Shown here: positions 8,530 through 17,300 of the stretch, one piece after another
Layout of the letters: the number at the start of each line of letters is the position of its first letter
Position numbering within the stretch: position 1 is the first letter of the stretch
IMG/VR virus record: IMGVR_UViG_3300032240_000649
Coordinates: 1 to 54,651 of that record
DNA length: 54,651 nt
Origin: a virus
Reading direction: 5' to 3' (one strand)
Position numbers and translations under genes: made by a program
Notes under the pieces: generated by a model
Told to the model about the DNA's origin: nothing
The model's input: the letters and a program-made list of their open reading frames with translations, nothing else
The model's database searches: none

Positions 8530-9612
8530 ATGGGTCAATTCAAACCAATGGTCAAAATGATGACCACAGAGCCTTCAGTTGAACTGAAGCTCAAAAAAGG
8601 TGGCAAGGTAGCCAAGAAGGCCGATGGCGGCATGATGGGTGCTCCTATGGGCGCTTCTGATGGCCTGCCCCCTGCTATGCCTGCCCGTGGTGGCATGATG
8701 GGCGCTGCGGCCCCCATGAAGCCTTCGCTGGCTATGCGTCGTCGCGCAATGAAGGGCTTGCCTGCTGGTGCTGGCCCCGCTGGTCCAGTTGGCGGCGCTG
8801 CTCAAATGCAGCCCCCAATGGGCGCTCCTAGCGGCATGCCTGCTATGAAAAAGGGCGGCAAGGCTGAAGGCGGCAAGATGGACATGGCGCAAGACAAGGC
8901 CATGATCAAGAAGGCCTTCAAGCAGCACGACATGCAAGAGCACAAAGGCGGTAAAGGCACTTCTTTGAAATTGAAGAAGGGCGGCAAGATGATGAAGTTT
9001 GCAACTGGCGGCGCAATCCCCAGCGAAACAACTTCTGGTTCGCCTGCTACAACCATCATGCACCAAGCCAAGCCTGACAACGCTCCAGCAAAAACTGGTG
9101 GCGTCAAGAACGGCAACGGCGGCGGCTTCAAGACGGGCGGCAAGATCAAGAAGATGGCCACTGGTGGCGTCGTCAAAGGTCAAGCTGGCTACGCTACTGG
9201 CGGTGCAATTCCTTCTGAGACCACTTCTGGCAGCTACGCAACCACTGAGATGCATTCGGCCAAACCTGACAATTCACCTGCCAAAACAGGCGGCGTGAAA
9301 GACGGCAATGGCGGTGGCTACAAGCGCGGAGGGTCTGCGTCAAAAAAAGCCTACGCGGCGGGGGGTACTGTTGATTCAGGTCGTCCCGTCGCGATGCCTC
9401 AAGGTCGCAAACCAATCCCCAAACCTGTAGAGATCAACGAACTCGCTGGCACCTACAAGAAGGGCGGAATGGTAGCTCCCGGCAATCGTAAATTGCAGGC
9501 AATCTCCGATAAAGAGAACGCGCCTGCTATGCGTGCAGCCAAAGCAATGAGCAACGAAAAGTACGGCCCAGCCAGTACGATGAAGCTCAAAAGAGGCGGC
9601 ATGGCTTGTTGA
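8530..9612 (+). CDS. Lys/Gly-rich repeat protein with '[FY]AxGG' motifs (360 aa)
   Basis: Unusual low-complexity protein: very basic, rich in Lys-Gly-Gly, Ala, Met and Pro, predicted disordered. Short units such as LKLKKGGK occur near the start, middle and end. Residues about 158-205 and 222-268 are a duplication (both read TGGAIPSETTSGS...AKPDN.PAKTGGVK). Motifs FATGG, MATGG, YATGG and YAAGG resemble those in the polyvalent protein (51462) and the giant protein (26353). The charge suggests DNA contact inside the head or an ejected protein, but no known domain is seen. ACAGGAGG precedes the ATG, and a terminator-like hairpin follows. Confidence 0.75.
   Translation: MGQFKPMVKMMTTEPSVELKLKKGGKVAKKADGGMMGAPMGASDGLPPAMPARGGMMGAAAPMKPSLAMRRRAMKGLPAGAGPAGPVGGAAQMQPPMGAPSGMPAMKKGGKAEGGKMDMAQDKAMIKKAFKQHDMQEHKGGKGTSLKLKKGGKMMKFATGGAIPSETTSGSPATTIMHQAKPDNAPAKTGGVKNGNGGGFKTGGKIKKMATGGVVKGQAGYATGGAIPSETTSGSYATTEMHSAKPDNSPAKTGGVKDGNGGGYKRGGSASKKAYAAGGTVDSGRPVAMPQGRKPIPKPVEINELAGTYKKGGMVAPGNRKLQAISDKENAPAMRAAKAMSNEKYGPASTMKLKRGGMAC
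9001..9333 (+). repeat. Imperfect tandem duplication inside Lys/Gly-rich gene
   Basis: Bases about 9001-9144 and 9193-9333 encode two near-identical stretches of about 47 residues. Many differences are at third codon positions, so the duplication is old and kept at the protein level. Confidence 0.8.
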
Positions 9613-9620
9613 AAACGAGT

Positions 9621-9645
9621 GGGGGCTTCGGCCCCCGCTTTTAAT
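9621..9645 (+). terminator. Hairpin terminator after Lys/Gly-rich gene
   Basis: GGGGGC (9621-9626), a TTCG tetraloop and GCCCCC (9631-9636) form a stable hairpin followed by GCTTTTAATT. The T tract is short, so termination may be partial. Confidence 0.7.
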
Positions 9646-9656
9646 TGGAGAAAAAT

Positions 9657-10076
9657 ATGGCTGATGCAGTCGCAAGTCAAACGCTCATGGATGGTGAGCG
9701 CGTTGCAATTATGAAATTTACAAACACCAGTGATGGCACTGGTGAAACCAATGTGGTCAAAGTTAATCCTTCGACTTTGGCTCCTTCTGGTTCAGGCGGT
9801 GGCGCTTGCGACCGAGTAACAATTACCAAAATTACCGCTTTGACTCATGGCATGGAAGTGCAATTGAAGTGGAAAGCCAGCACGCCCGTCATCATTGAAA
9901 CCATTCCTCAAAATAATGCTTACCAGCAAGACTTTGAAAAAATTGGTGGTTTGACAAACAATGCTGGCACTGGTGTTGATGGCGCAATCACATTTACCAC
10001 TTTGGATGCAAGCGCTGGTGACACCTATACCGTGGTTTTGGAGATGGTCAAACACTATGTAAATCCGTTAGGTTGA
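9657..10076 (+). CDS. Small beta-rich structural protein (139 aa)
   Basis: Unrecognised. ATG 9657 lies 6 bases after TTGGAG; an upstream in-frame ATG at 9645 would lie in the terminator tail and is less likely. The N-terminal half resembles a short strand-rich adaptor (ERVAIMKFTNTSDGTGETNVVKV) and the C-terminal half is a predicted beta sandwich (VTITKITALTHGMEVQLKW, then DTYTVVLEMVKHYV). Its position between head proteins and the adaptor suggests a minor virion protein. Confidence 0.7.
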   Translation: MADAVASQTLMDGERVAIMKFTNTSDGTGETNVVKVNPSTLAPSGSGGGACDRVTITKITALTHGMEVQLKWKASTPVIIETIPQNNAYQQDFEKIGGLTNNAGTGVDGAITFTTLDASAGDTYTVVLEMVKHYVNPLG

Positions 10077-10078
10077 TC

Positions 10079-10600
10079 ATGCCAAGCAAGTCACCAGCCC
10101 AACACAAATTGATGGAGGCGGTTGCGCATAATCCTGCGTTCGCCAAGAAGGTTGGCATCCCCTCAAAGGTCGGCAAAGACTTTGCCAAGGCCGACGAGGG
10201 CAAGAAGTTCAAAGGAGGCGGACTCTATGACAACATCAATGCAAAACGCGAAAGAATCGCTGAAGGCTCTGGTGAGCGCATGCGCAAGCCGGGCAGCAAA
10301 GGTGCTCCAACGGCTGAAGCTTTTCGTGAGTCAGCTAAGACAGCCAAAATGAAAGACGGCGGCCCCAGTTTGGCCATCGGTCGTGGTGAAAAATTACCTG
10401 CCGAAAAAGGCGCTGGCCTGACCAAAAAAGGTCGCGAGAAGTACAATAGAGAAACAGGGTCCCACTTAAAGGCACCGCAGCCTGAAGGTGGCTCACGACG
10501 CGATTCGTTTTGCGCTCGCATGGGTCCGGTTGCAGAAAAAAGCGACGAGGGGAGCCGTGCTAGAGCCTCGATGAAGCGTTGGAATTGTCCGGGGTGGTGA
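10079..10600 (+). CDS. DUF6321-type phage protein (173 aa)
   Basis: A two-part basic protein. The N-terminus (PSKSPAQHKLMEAVAHNP, then VGKDFAKADEGKKF) and the C-terminus (GLTKKGREKYNRETGSHLKA, then GGSRRDSFCARMGPVA and ASMKRWNCPGW) match a well-known phage family annotated DUF6321, function unknown. Between them is a flexible linker with GGGLYDN. Cys residues in SFCARM and WNC could bind metal. The start is ATG 10079, just after the previous stop. The family usually sits among structural genes, as here. Confidence 0.8.
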   Translation: MPSKSPAQHKLMEAVAHNPAFAKKVGIPSKVGKDFAKADEGKKFKGGGLYDNINAKRERIAEGSGERMRKPGSKGAPTAEAFRESAKTAKMKDGGPSLAIGRGEKLPAEKGAGLTKKGREKYNRETGSHLKAPQPEGGSRRDSFCARMGPVAEKSDEGSRARASMKRWNCPGW

Positions 10601-10601
10601 C

Positions 10602-11663
10602 ATGGCATATTCAGGTTCGGTAGGCACGACCGTAGTAACGGTCCAAACGCTAATAGATCACGGCGCACGGCGCTGTGGGAAGTTGGCCGAGGAGCTGACC
10701 TCCGAGCAAGTCCTGAGCGCCCGCGAGTCGCTGTTCTTCCTGCTCTCAAACCTGATCAACATTGGCATTCAGTATTGGGCCATCGACAAGAAGGTCTATG
10801 GTTTTACGCCTGACCGCGCAACGTATTTCTTGCCCCTTGGTGGCAACGACGTTCTGAACGCGCTGTACCGCTGGATGAACCGCCCAAACGGTGCGTACAC
10901 GTCCTCTGCTGGTGGTACGGTTGGCAATTTGTATGATGGCGATGTCGATACAATCTGCACCCAGAGCACGGCCAACGGCAATTTTTCTGTCAATTACGGT
11001 CCCTCTGACCCCATTTTTATTGGCTCAATTGGCTTTTTGCCTGCTGCCTCTGGCACTTGGTCAATCATCTACGAATACTCGCAAGACAACTCCACATGGC
11101 AGACCCTTGCGGACCTTGGGACCATCACGGTGGTCAACAACGAGTGGGTGTGGACCGATATTGCCAACGGCCAGACCGTGCCGTACTACCGCATTCGCGC
11201 CTACAACGGCACAACACTGAGCTTGCGCGAATGGTACTTGGGCAACAACTCCACTGAAATCACCATGTCGCGCTTGAACCGCGACGATTTCACCAACCTG
11301 CCCAACAAGAATTTCACGGCCAACCAGCCGTTTCAATACTGGTTCAACCGCACGATTCCTCAAAGCGAGATTGTGCTGTGGCCAACGCCTCAAAACGCCT
11401 TCTACCAGATGACCATTTGGTACTCGCGCCAGATCATGGACGTGGGCGATCTGTACGGCGAGCTGGAAGTGCCGCAGCGCTGGTACGAGGCCGTGGTCAT
11501 GATGCTGGCTCACCGCATGAGCTTGGAGCTGCCCGGCGTTGACATGGCCCGCACGCAGTACCTTGAGGGTCAGGCTGAGAAGTACCTTGCTATGGCCGAA
11601 GAGGAAGAGCGCGACAAGTCGCCGATCTACTTCGCACCAAACATCAGCGTCTACACGAGGTGA
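10602..11663 (+). CDS. Head-tail adaptor-like protein with inserted discoidin-type domain (353 aa)
   Basis: The N-terminus (residues 1-95: ESLFFLLSNLINIGIQYWAI, then VYGFTPDRATYFLPLGGNDVL) and C-terminus (PQSEIVLWPTPQNAFYQMTIW, then VPQRWYEAVVMMLAHRMSLEL) match podovirus adaptor/tail-accessory proteins that join the portal to the tail. Residues about 96-215 interrupt this with a domain that looks like an F5/8-type C (discoidin) carbohydrate-binding fold: GNLYDGDVDTICTQ, then GSIGFLPAASGTWSIIYEYS, DNSTWQTLADLG and PYYRIRAYNGTTLSLREWYL. The insert may present a sugar-binding surface near the neck. It abuts the DUF6321 gene. Confidence 0.75.
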   Translation: MAYSGSVGTTVVTVQTLIDHGARRCGKLAEELTSEQVLSARESLFFLLSNLINIGIQYWAIDKKVYGFTPDRATYFLPLGGNDVLNALYRWMNRPNGAYTSSAGGTVGNLYDGDVDTICTQSTANGNFSVNYGPSDPIFIGSIGFLPAASGTWSIIYEYSQDNSTWQTLADLGTITVVNNEWVWTDIANGQTVPYYRIRAYNGTTLSLREWYLGNNSTEITMSRLNRDDFTNLPNKNFTANQPFQYWFNRTIPQSEIVLWPTPQNAFYQMTIWYSRQIMDVGDLYGELEVPQRWYEAVVMMLAHRMSLELPGVDMARTQYLEGQAEKYLAMAEEEERDKSPIYFAPNISVYTR

Positions 11664-11666
11664 TCC

Positions 11667-12029
11667 ATGCCTGTATTTTTGGACACCCTTGGATACTCTG
11701 ACATCGCGATAGCGATATGTGACCGCTGCAAAATGAAGCGGCCGCACGCTGTCATGCGCAATGATCCTAATTTCCCGGGACTTCGGGTTTGCAATGAAGG
11801 GTGTGCCGACCAGCTTGATCCGTACCGACTGCCTGCTCGTAAAACCGAAAGGATAACGATTCGGTTTCCACGTCCTGACGCGCCTATTAACGCGGGTGAC
11901 AACTACTTGATCACTGGTGGAGAAACCAACGTGTTCCAGATCTCGACTGAGCAGAACACCCAAATTCCAACATCGACCGGGAACAAGGACACTATTGCAC
12001 CGAACCCACCTGACAATACGAGCACATAA
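11667..12029 (+). CDS. Zinc-ribbon-like phage protein (120 aa)
   Basis: Residues 18-50 hold four cysteines in a zinc-ribbon pattern (CDRCKMKRPH, then LRVCNEGCADQLDPYRLP), followed by the conserved-looking ERITIRFPRPDAPI and a disordered Thr/Asn/Pro tail. This combination is common in podovirus structural modules, always next to adaptor or fibre genes; its role is unknown. The stop overlaps the following ATG by one base (TAATG). Confidence 0.75.
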   Translation: MPVFLDTLGYSDIAIAICDRCKMKRPHAVMRNDPNFPGLRVCNEGCADQLDPYRLPARKTERITIRFPRPDAPINAGDNYLITGGETNVFQISTEQNTQIPTSTGNKDTIAPNPPDNTST

Positions 12030-14311
12030 TGTCCGCACAAGTAACCATCACCCAACTGCCAGCGGCTGGCCCCATTACAGGGGCTGAGTCTGTTCCTATT
12101 GTTCAAAATGGCGTCACCGTGCAGACGACCACGGGCGCAATTGCTGCTGCCCCGTCGCAGGTTTACACCTATCTGACAGTTTCGCAGACACCGCAACTTC
12201 CAAACAGCCGCTACGTTGGCGTGACCAACGGCTTGGTGATTACCGACGGCGGTGCTCAGGGCCTCTTCAATATCAGCACCACAGGCGCTTTGTTGTCGCT
12301 GGTGAACTCCGGTACTGGGTTTCAGGTAAAAACGTCTTCTACGGCCATTACGGGCCGTTCTATCGCCGTTTCTGGAGTCGGCCTGTCCATTTCCAACGGC
12401 GACGGCATATCTGGCAACCCAACAATCACTTTGGCTGGCCAAGTCCTAAATTTGGCTAACTTGAGCGCCAACGGTTTGATGACGATCACGTCCGCTGGCG
12501 CGTTGTCGGCCACCAGTTTGCTCAATGTTGCGGACCAAACTGCGGTTTACAACGCCAACGGCGTCACCGGCAACCCAACAATTGGTTTGGCCGACAACCC
12601 AATTATTCCCGGTACTGGTGCAATTCAGATCCCTGCTGGCACAACTGGCCAGCGCCCTGCTGGCGTAGCTGGCAAGATCCGTTACAACTCTTCTGACGGA
12701 GCCTACGAGGGCTATTCCGCAGGCTCATGGCGTCAATTCTCGTTGTCTGGTGGTGTGACCTTGGTCGACACCGGTACGGGCCTCACAGGCGGCCCTATCA
12801 CGGGCACGGGCACGATTTCAATAGCCAACACCACGGTGACGGCTGGCTCCTATGGCTCCACAACTCAGGTTGGGTCGTTCACTGTTAACGCTCAGGGCCA
12901 ACTGACTGCCGCGTCCAATGTGACGATCACGCCTTCCGCGATTGGCGCGGTGGCTTCCGTCTCTGGGACCGCAAACGAAATAACCGCAATTGGAACAACC
13001 AACGTCGTCATTTCGCTGCCTGTTGCTTTGACGTTCACCGGCAAGACTGTGACGGGTGGCACGTTCAACATGACGGCGGCTTCTGTCGCCTCTGACACGG
13101 TCACTACGAATACTGCAACGCAGACCCTGACCAATAAGACTTTGACCTCCCCGGTCATTGCAACGATTGTCAATACGGGTACGCTGACGCTGCCAACAAT
13201 CACCGACACCTTGGTGGCTCGCACAACGACCGATACGCTCACAAACAAGTCGATGAGCGGCTCGGCCAACACGTTCACGAACATACCAAACTCGGCCCTG
13301 ACCAACAGCACCATCTCTGGTGTTGCGTTGGGGTCCAACCTGTTTGCCTTGACAATTGGCACGGGCTTGACCGGTACAAGCTACAACGGGTCTGCTGCGG
13401 TTACGATTGCAATTGATTCAACTGTGGTGACGCTGACCGGCACGCAAACGCTGACCAACAAAACCATCAGTGGCGCAAGCAACACGCTGACCAACATTGG
13501 CAACAGCTCGCTGACCAATTCATCGTTGACGATTGGCACGACCAGCATCTCGCTTGGCGGCACATCGCTCACGCTTGGCGGCCTGACATCGGTTGCGGTC
13601 ACTCAAGACCCAACAACAGCCCTCCAGCTCGCCACCAAACAGTATGTGGATAACACCGCTGCCGTTGGTTTGACCTTTCACCAGCCTGTGCAGGTGGCAA
13701 CCACGCAAAGCCTCGCAGCTCAAACTGGCGGACTTGTTGTTTACAACAACGGCGCTTCTGGTGTTGGCGCTACGCTGACGCTGACCGTTGCGCTGACCAC
13801 CTTGGATGGATATACCCTCACCAACGGTGACCGCATTCTAATTAAGAACGAGGTCAACCAAGCCTACAACGGCGTGTATACATGGGCCACTGGTGGCACG
13901 GTGTTGACTCGTTCGACCGACACAAACTCGTATGGACCCGGCTCTACCCAATTGAGCGAAGGCGATTACTTTTTCACCCAAAACGGTACAGTCAACAAAG
14001 GCAACTCTTTTGTTTGTACGACTGTTGGCACGATCACGTTTGGCACAACGGCAATCACTTTTGCCCAATTCAGCTCATCGCAGGTCTATACAGGCACATC
14101 ACCAATTAATATTTCCGGCACGGTCATATCTTTGACCACGGTCCCGGTTAATTTGGGCGGTACGAACTTAACGAGTTACACCACCGGCGACACGCTTTAC
14201 GCAAGTGGGTCAACAACATTGTCTAAACTAGCACTGGGAACGCAAGGTTATGTGCTGACTGCGGGCGCAACTGGCCCGACTTGGTCTGGCATCTCTGGCG
14301 GAACTTTCTGA
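12029..14311 (+). CDS. Tail fibre protein with TLTNKT repeats (760 aa)
   Basis: Probable host-contact fibre. The protein is Thr/Gly/Ala-rich and beta-predicted, with the repeated phage-fibre phrase TQTLTNKT (about residues 365-490) and a later conserved segment TTALQLATKQYVDN, typical of trimeric fibre shafts. N-terminal residues 1-70 (VTITQLPAAGPITGAESVPIV) are the usual virion-attachment type. The last residues, WSGISGGTF, share the ending GGTF with the fibre encoded at 21220-22716. The next fibre gene starts 10 bases after the stop, with GAGGAAAAA before it. Confidence 0.85.
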   Translation: MSAQVTITQLPAAGPITGAESVPIVQNGVTVQTTTGAIAAAPSQVYTYLTVSQTPQLPNSRYVGVTNGLVITDGGAQGLFNISTTGALLSLVNSGTGFQVKTSSTAITGRSIAVSGVGLSISNGDGISGNPTITLAGQVLNLANLSANGLMTITSAGALSATSLLNVADQTAVYNANGVTGNPTIGLADNPIIPGTGAIQIPAGTTGQRPAGVAGKIRYNSSDGAYEGYSAGSWRQFSLSGGVTLVDTGTGLTGGPITGTGTISIANTTVTAGSYGSTTQVGSFTVNAQGQLTAASNVTITPSAIGAVASVSGTANEITAIGTTNVVISLPVALTFTGKTVTGGTFNMTAASVASDTVTTNTATQTLTNKTLTSPVIATIVNTGTLTLPTITDTLVARTTTDTLTNKSMSGSANTFTNIPNSALTNSTISGVALGSNLFALTIGTGLTGTSYNGSAAVTIAIDSTVVTLTGTQTLTNKTISGASNTLTNIGNSSLTNSSLTIGTTSISLGGTSLTLGGLTSVAVTQDPTTALQLATKQYVDNTAAVGLTFHQPVQVATTQSLAAQTGGLVVYNNGASGVGATLTLTVALTTLDGYTLTNGDRILIKNEVNQAYNGVYTWATGGTVLTRSTDTNSYGPGSTQLSEGDYFFTQNGTVNKGNSFVCTTVGTITFGTTAITFAQFSSSQVYTGTSPINISGTVISLTTVPVNLGGTNLTSYTTGDTLYASGSTTLSKLALGTQGYVLTAGATGPTWSGISGGTF

Positions 14312-14320
14312 GGAAAAAAT

Positions 14321-17300
14321 ATGGCTGCAACGAACTACACACCGATCCAACTCTACTATTCGACGACTGCCTCGGCAGCGCCGACGTCTGGCAATTTAGC
14401 CAGCGGTGAGCTGGCAATCAACATCACTGACGGCAAGCTGTATTACAAAGATAACGGCGGCGTTGTTCAAGTGATCGCCACCAAGGGTGCCGGTACTATC
14501 GGCGGCTCGACCACGCAGATCCAGTACAACAATGCAGGCGCATTGGCTGGTAACGCAGCGATGACGTTTAACAGCGGAACCAACACCACCACGCTGACCA
14601 CGTTGAACCTCACCAATGCCCTTGGTGCGACCTATGGCGGCACTGCGCAGTCTGCCTATACCCAAGGTGACATTCTGTACGCCTCGGCCACCAACACGCT
14701 TTCCAAGCTTGCTGTGGGCACTGTCAACTACATCTTGACATCGACCGGCTCGGTTCCTCAGTGGGTTGCGCCTACCAGCGTGACGGTCAACACGGCAACC
14801 AACCTTGCTGGTGGCGCTGCTGGATCGGTTCCTTACCAGTCTGGCGCGGCCACAACCACGTTCTTGGCTATTGGGGCTGCGAACACGGTTATGACGTCTT
14901 CTGGTACTGCGCCGCAGTGGGGAACGACTCTAACGGGCCTTACAGGGCTTTCTACGTCCTCGTTCACCAACACCAGCCTGACTGCCACCCGCGTCCGCTA
15001 CAGCACTACTGGTGGCCTTGAAACCGACTCCGCGAACTTGACCTTTGACGGCACGACTTTGTCTGCTGCTGGCCTGTCTACGACCGGCTTTACCACGATG
15101 GTCAAAACCATCACTGCCGGTAATAGCAACTTCAACGGCACGGCCGTATTTGCACCTGCGACTCCTGCCAAGCTGTTTATCGGCACTGGCACTGTGACTG
15201 ACGTTACTTCTGCTGCAAGCGCCACCAACACCGCCGGTGCGATTGTTGCAATGGGTATTACGCCGATTGCCGCCACCAATGCTTCAGTGACTTACACCAA
15301 CGCATCGACCCTGTACATTGCAGGCGCTCCAAGTGCTGGCACAAACGTCACGATCACCAATCCATACTCACTGTATGTGGCTGCTGGCGCTGCCTACTTT
15401 GGCGGCGCTGTAACCGTTGCTGGAACAATTTCGTTGGCTGGTGTCACCGTCACTTCGTTGACCGATTCTGGCCTAACCTCTGGCCGTGTGACTTACGCTA
15501 CGACTGGCGGCTTGTTGACTGACTCTGCCAATTTGCTGTACAGCGGCACTGACCTGACTGTTTACGGCATCACAGTAGGCCGTGGTGCAGGTGCTGTGTC
15601 TACCAATACTGCGGTGGGTACTAGTGCTTTGGCGGCTAATACGACTGGCAGTTATTCTGCCGCGTTTGGCGATAGGGCGCTCACTCAAAACACTACTGGA
15701 GCAACCAATGCCGCTGTTGGCTCTCTTGCGCTTTATAGCAACACTACTGGCTCAAACAACGCCTCCTTGGGTTATGCGGCTTTGTATGGCAACACAACAG
15801 GAAGCGCAAATACCGCAGTAGGCCGAGAAGCCCTCCAAGCCAACACCACAGGCGCACAAAGCACCGCCATAGGCTACAAGGCTTTGTATTCCAACACCTC
15901 AGATTCAAACACGGCCGTTGGTTGTAACGCTCTTACTGCAAATACCTCAGGGTATAAAAATGCCGCTTTTGGCGGGAATGCTTTAACTGCTAACACCACA
16001 GGCAAGGGCAATACCGCAATTGGTATTGAAACCATGTCTTTCAACACCACTGGCGTGGGCAACGTGGCGCTTGGCGGTGTGGTTGATGTTGTTACAAACG
16101 CCGCTTTGTATGCCAACACAACTGGCACATACAACTTTGCTGGTGGCTCTGGTGCGCTTACCGCAAACACAACGGGCTCTTACAACGTTGCAGTTGGTCA
16201 TGCGGCTTTAAATTCAAACACCACAGCATCATTTAACACTACGGTTGGTGTTCAATCGCTTTACTCTACAACCACTGGCGCTCAAAACACAATTGTTGGT
16301 TATCAAGCGGGTTACTACATTACTGGCAATTACAACGTCGGCATGGGTATGGGTGCTATGTCTGGCATTGACCGAGGCGGTATAAGCACTGGCGCGAATA
16401 GCACGGGTATTGGCTATTACGCTCTTGCTAAAAACGGGGCAGATTCAAACACAGCCGTTGGTTATTTGGCTTCTTACAGCAACACCACTGGTACTGTAAA
16501 CGTCTCTGTTGGTAATAATGCTTTGTATACCAACACAACAGGCTCTCAAAACACTGCTGTTGGTTATCTTGCTCTTACCGCCAACACTACGGCCTCATAC
16601 AACACTGCGGTTGGTCATCGTGCCGCAAACGCTACTACTACTGGAACCGAACTTTCGGCATTTGGTGTTGGCGCTTTGTTTGCCAACACAACTGGTTCCT
16701 ACAACACTGCGCTTGGCGTAAATGCTCTTGCAAACAACACCACAAGTTCATACAACGTTGCGGTAGGCCATTCCGCGCTCAACTCAACCACCGCAGGTCA
16801 AAATACTGCAATTGGTTATCAGGCGGGTGTTATCAACACAACAGGTAACTCTCTTGTTTTTATTGGCTATGGCGCGGGGTATAGCAATACCACAGGTAGC
16901 GACAACATTGCAATTGGCGTGAATGCTAGTTACTACAACACAACCTCCACGAACAACACAGCCGTTGGTCGTGCCGCTTTGTTTTACAACACAGGGGGGA
17001 ACAACACTGCGATGGGTGGAAGTGCCGCCTTCAGCACTACTACTGGAACAAATAACGTTGCGATGGGCGCTAGTGCGCTTTACAACAATACGACTGGCTC
17101 ATCAAACGTGGCAGTTGGTTATTCAGCCCTTGGCGCTAACACCACAGCCAACGGAAGTACTGCTGTTGGCTATCAGGCCGCATACAGCAACACAGCGCAG
17201 GCTGTAACTGCGTTTGGTTATCAAGCGGGTTATACGCAATCTGGAGCAAACCCCGGAGACAATACTTATATTGGCTCCCAGTCAGGTTATGCCGTGACCA

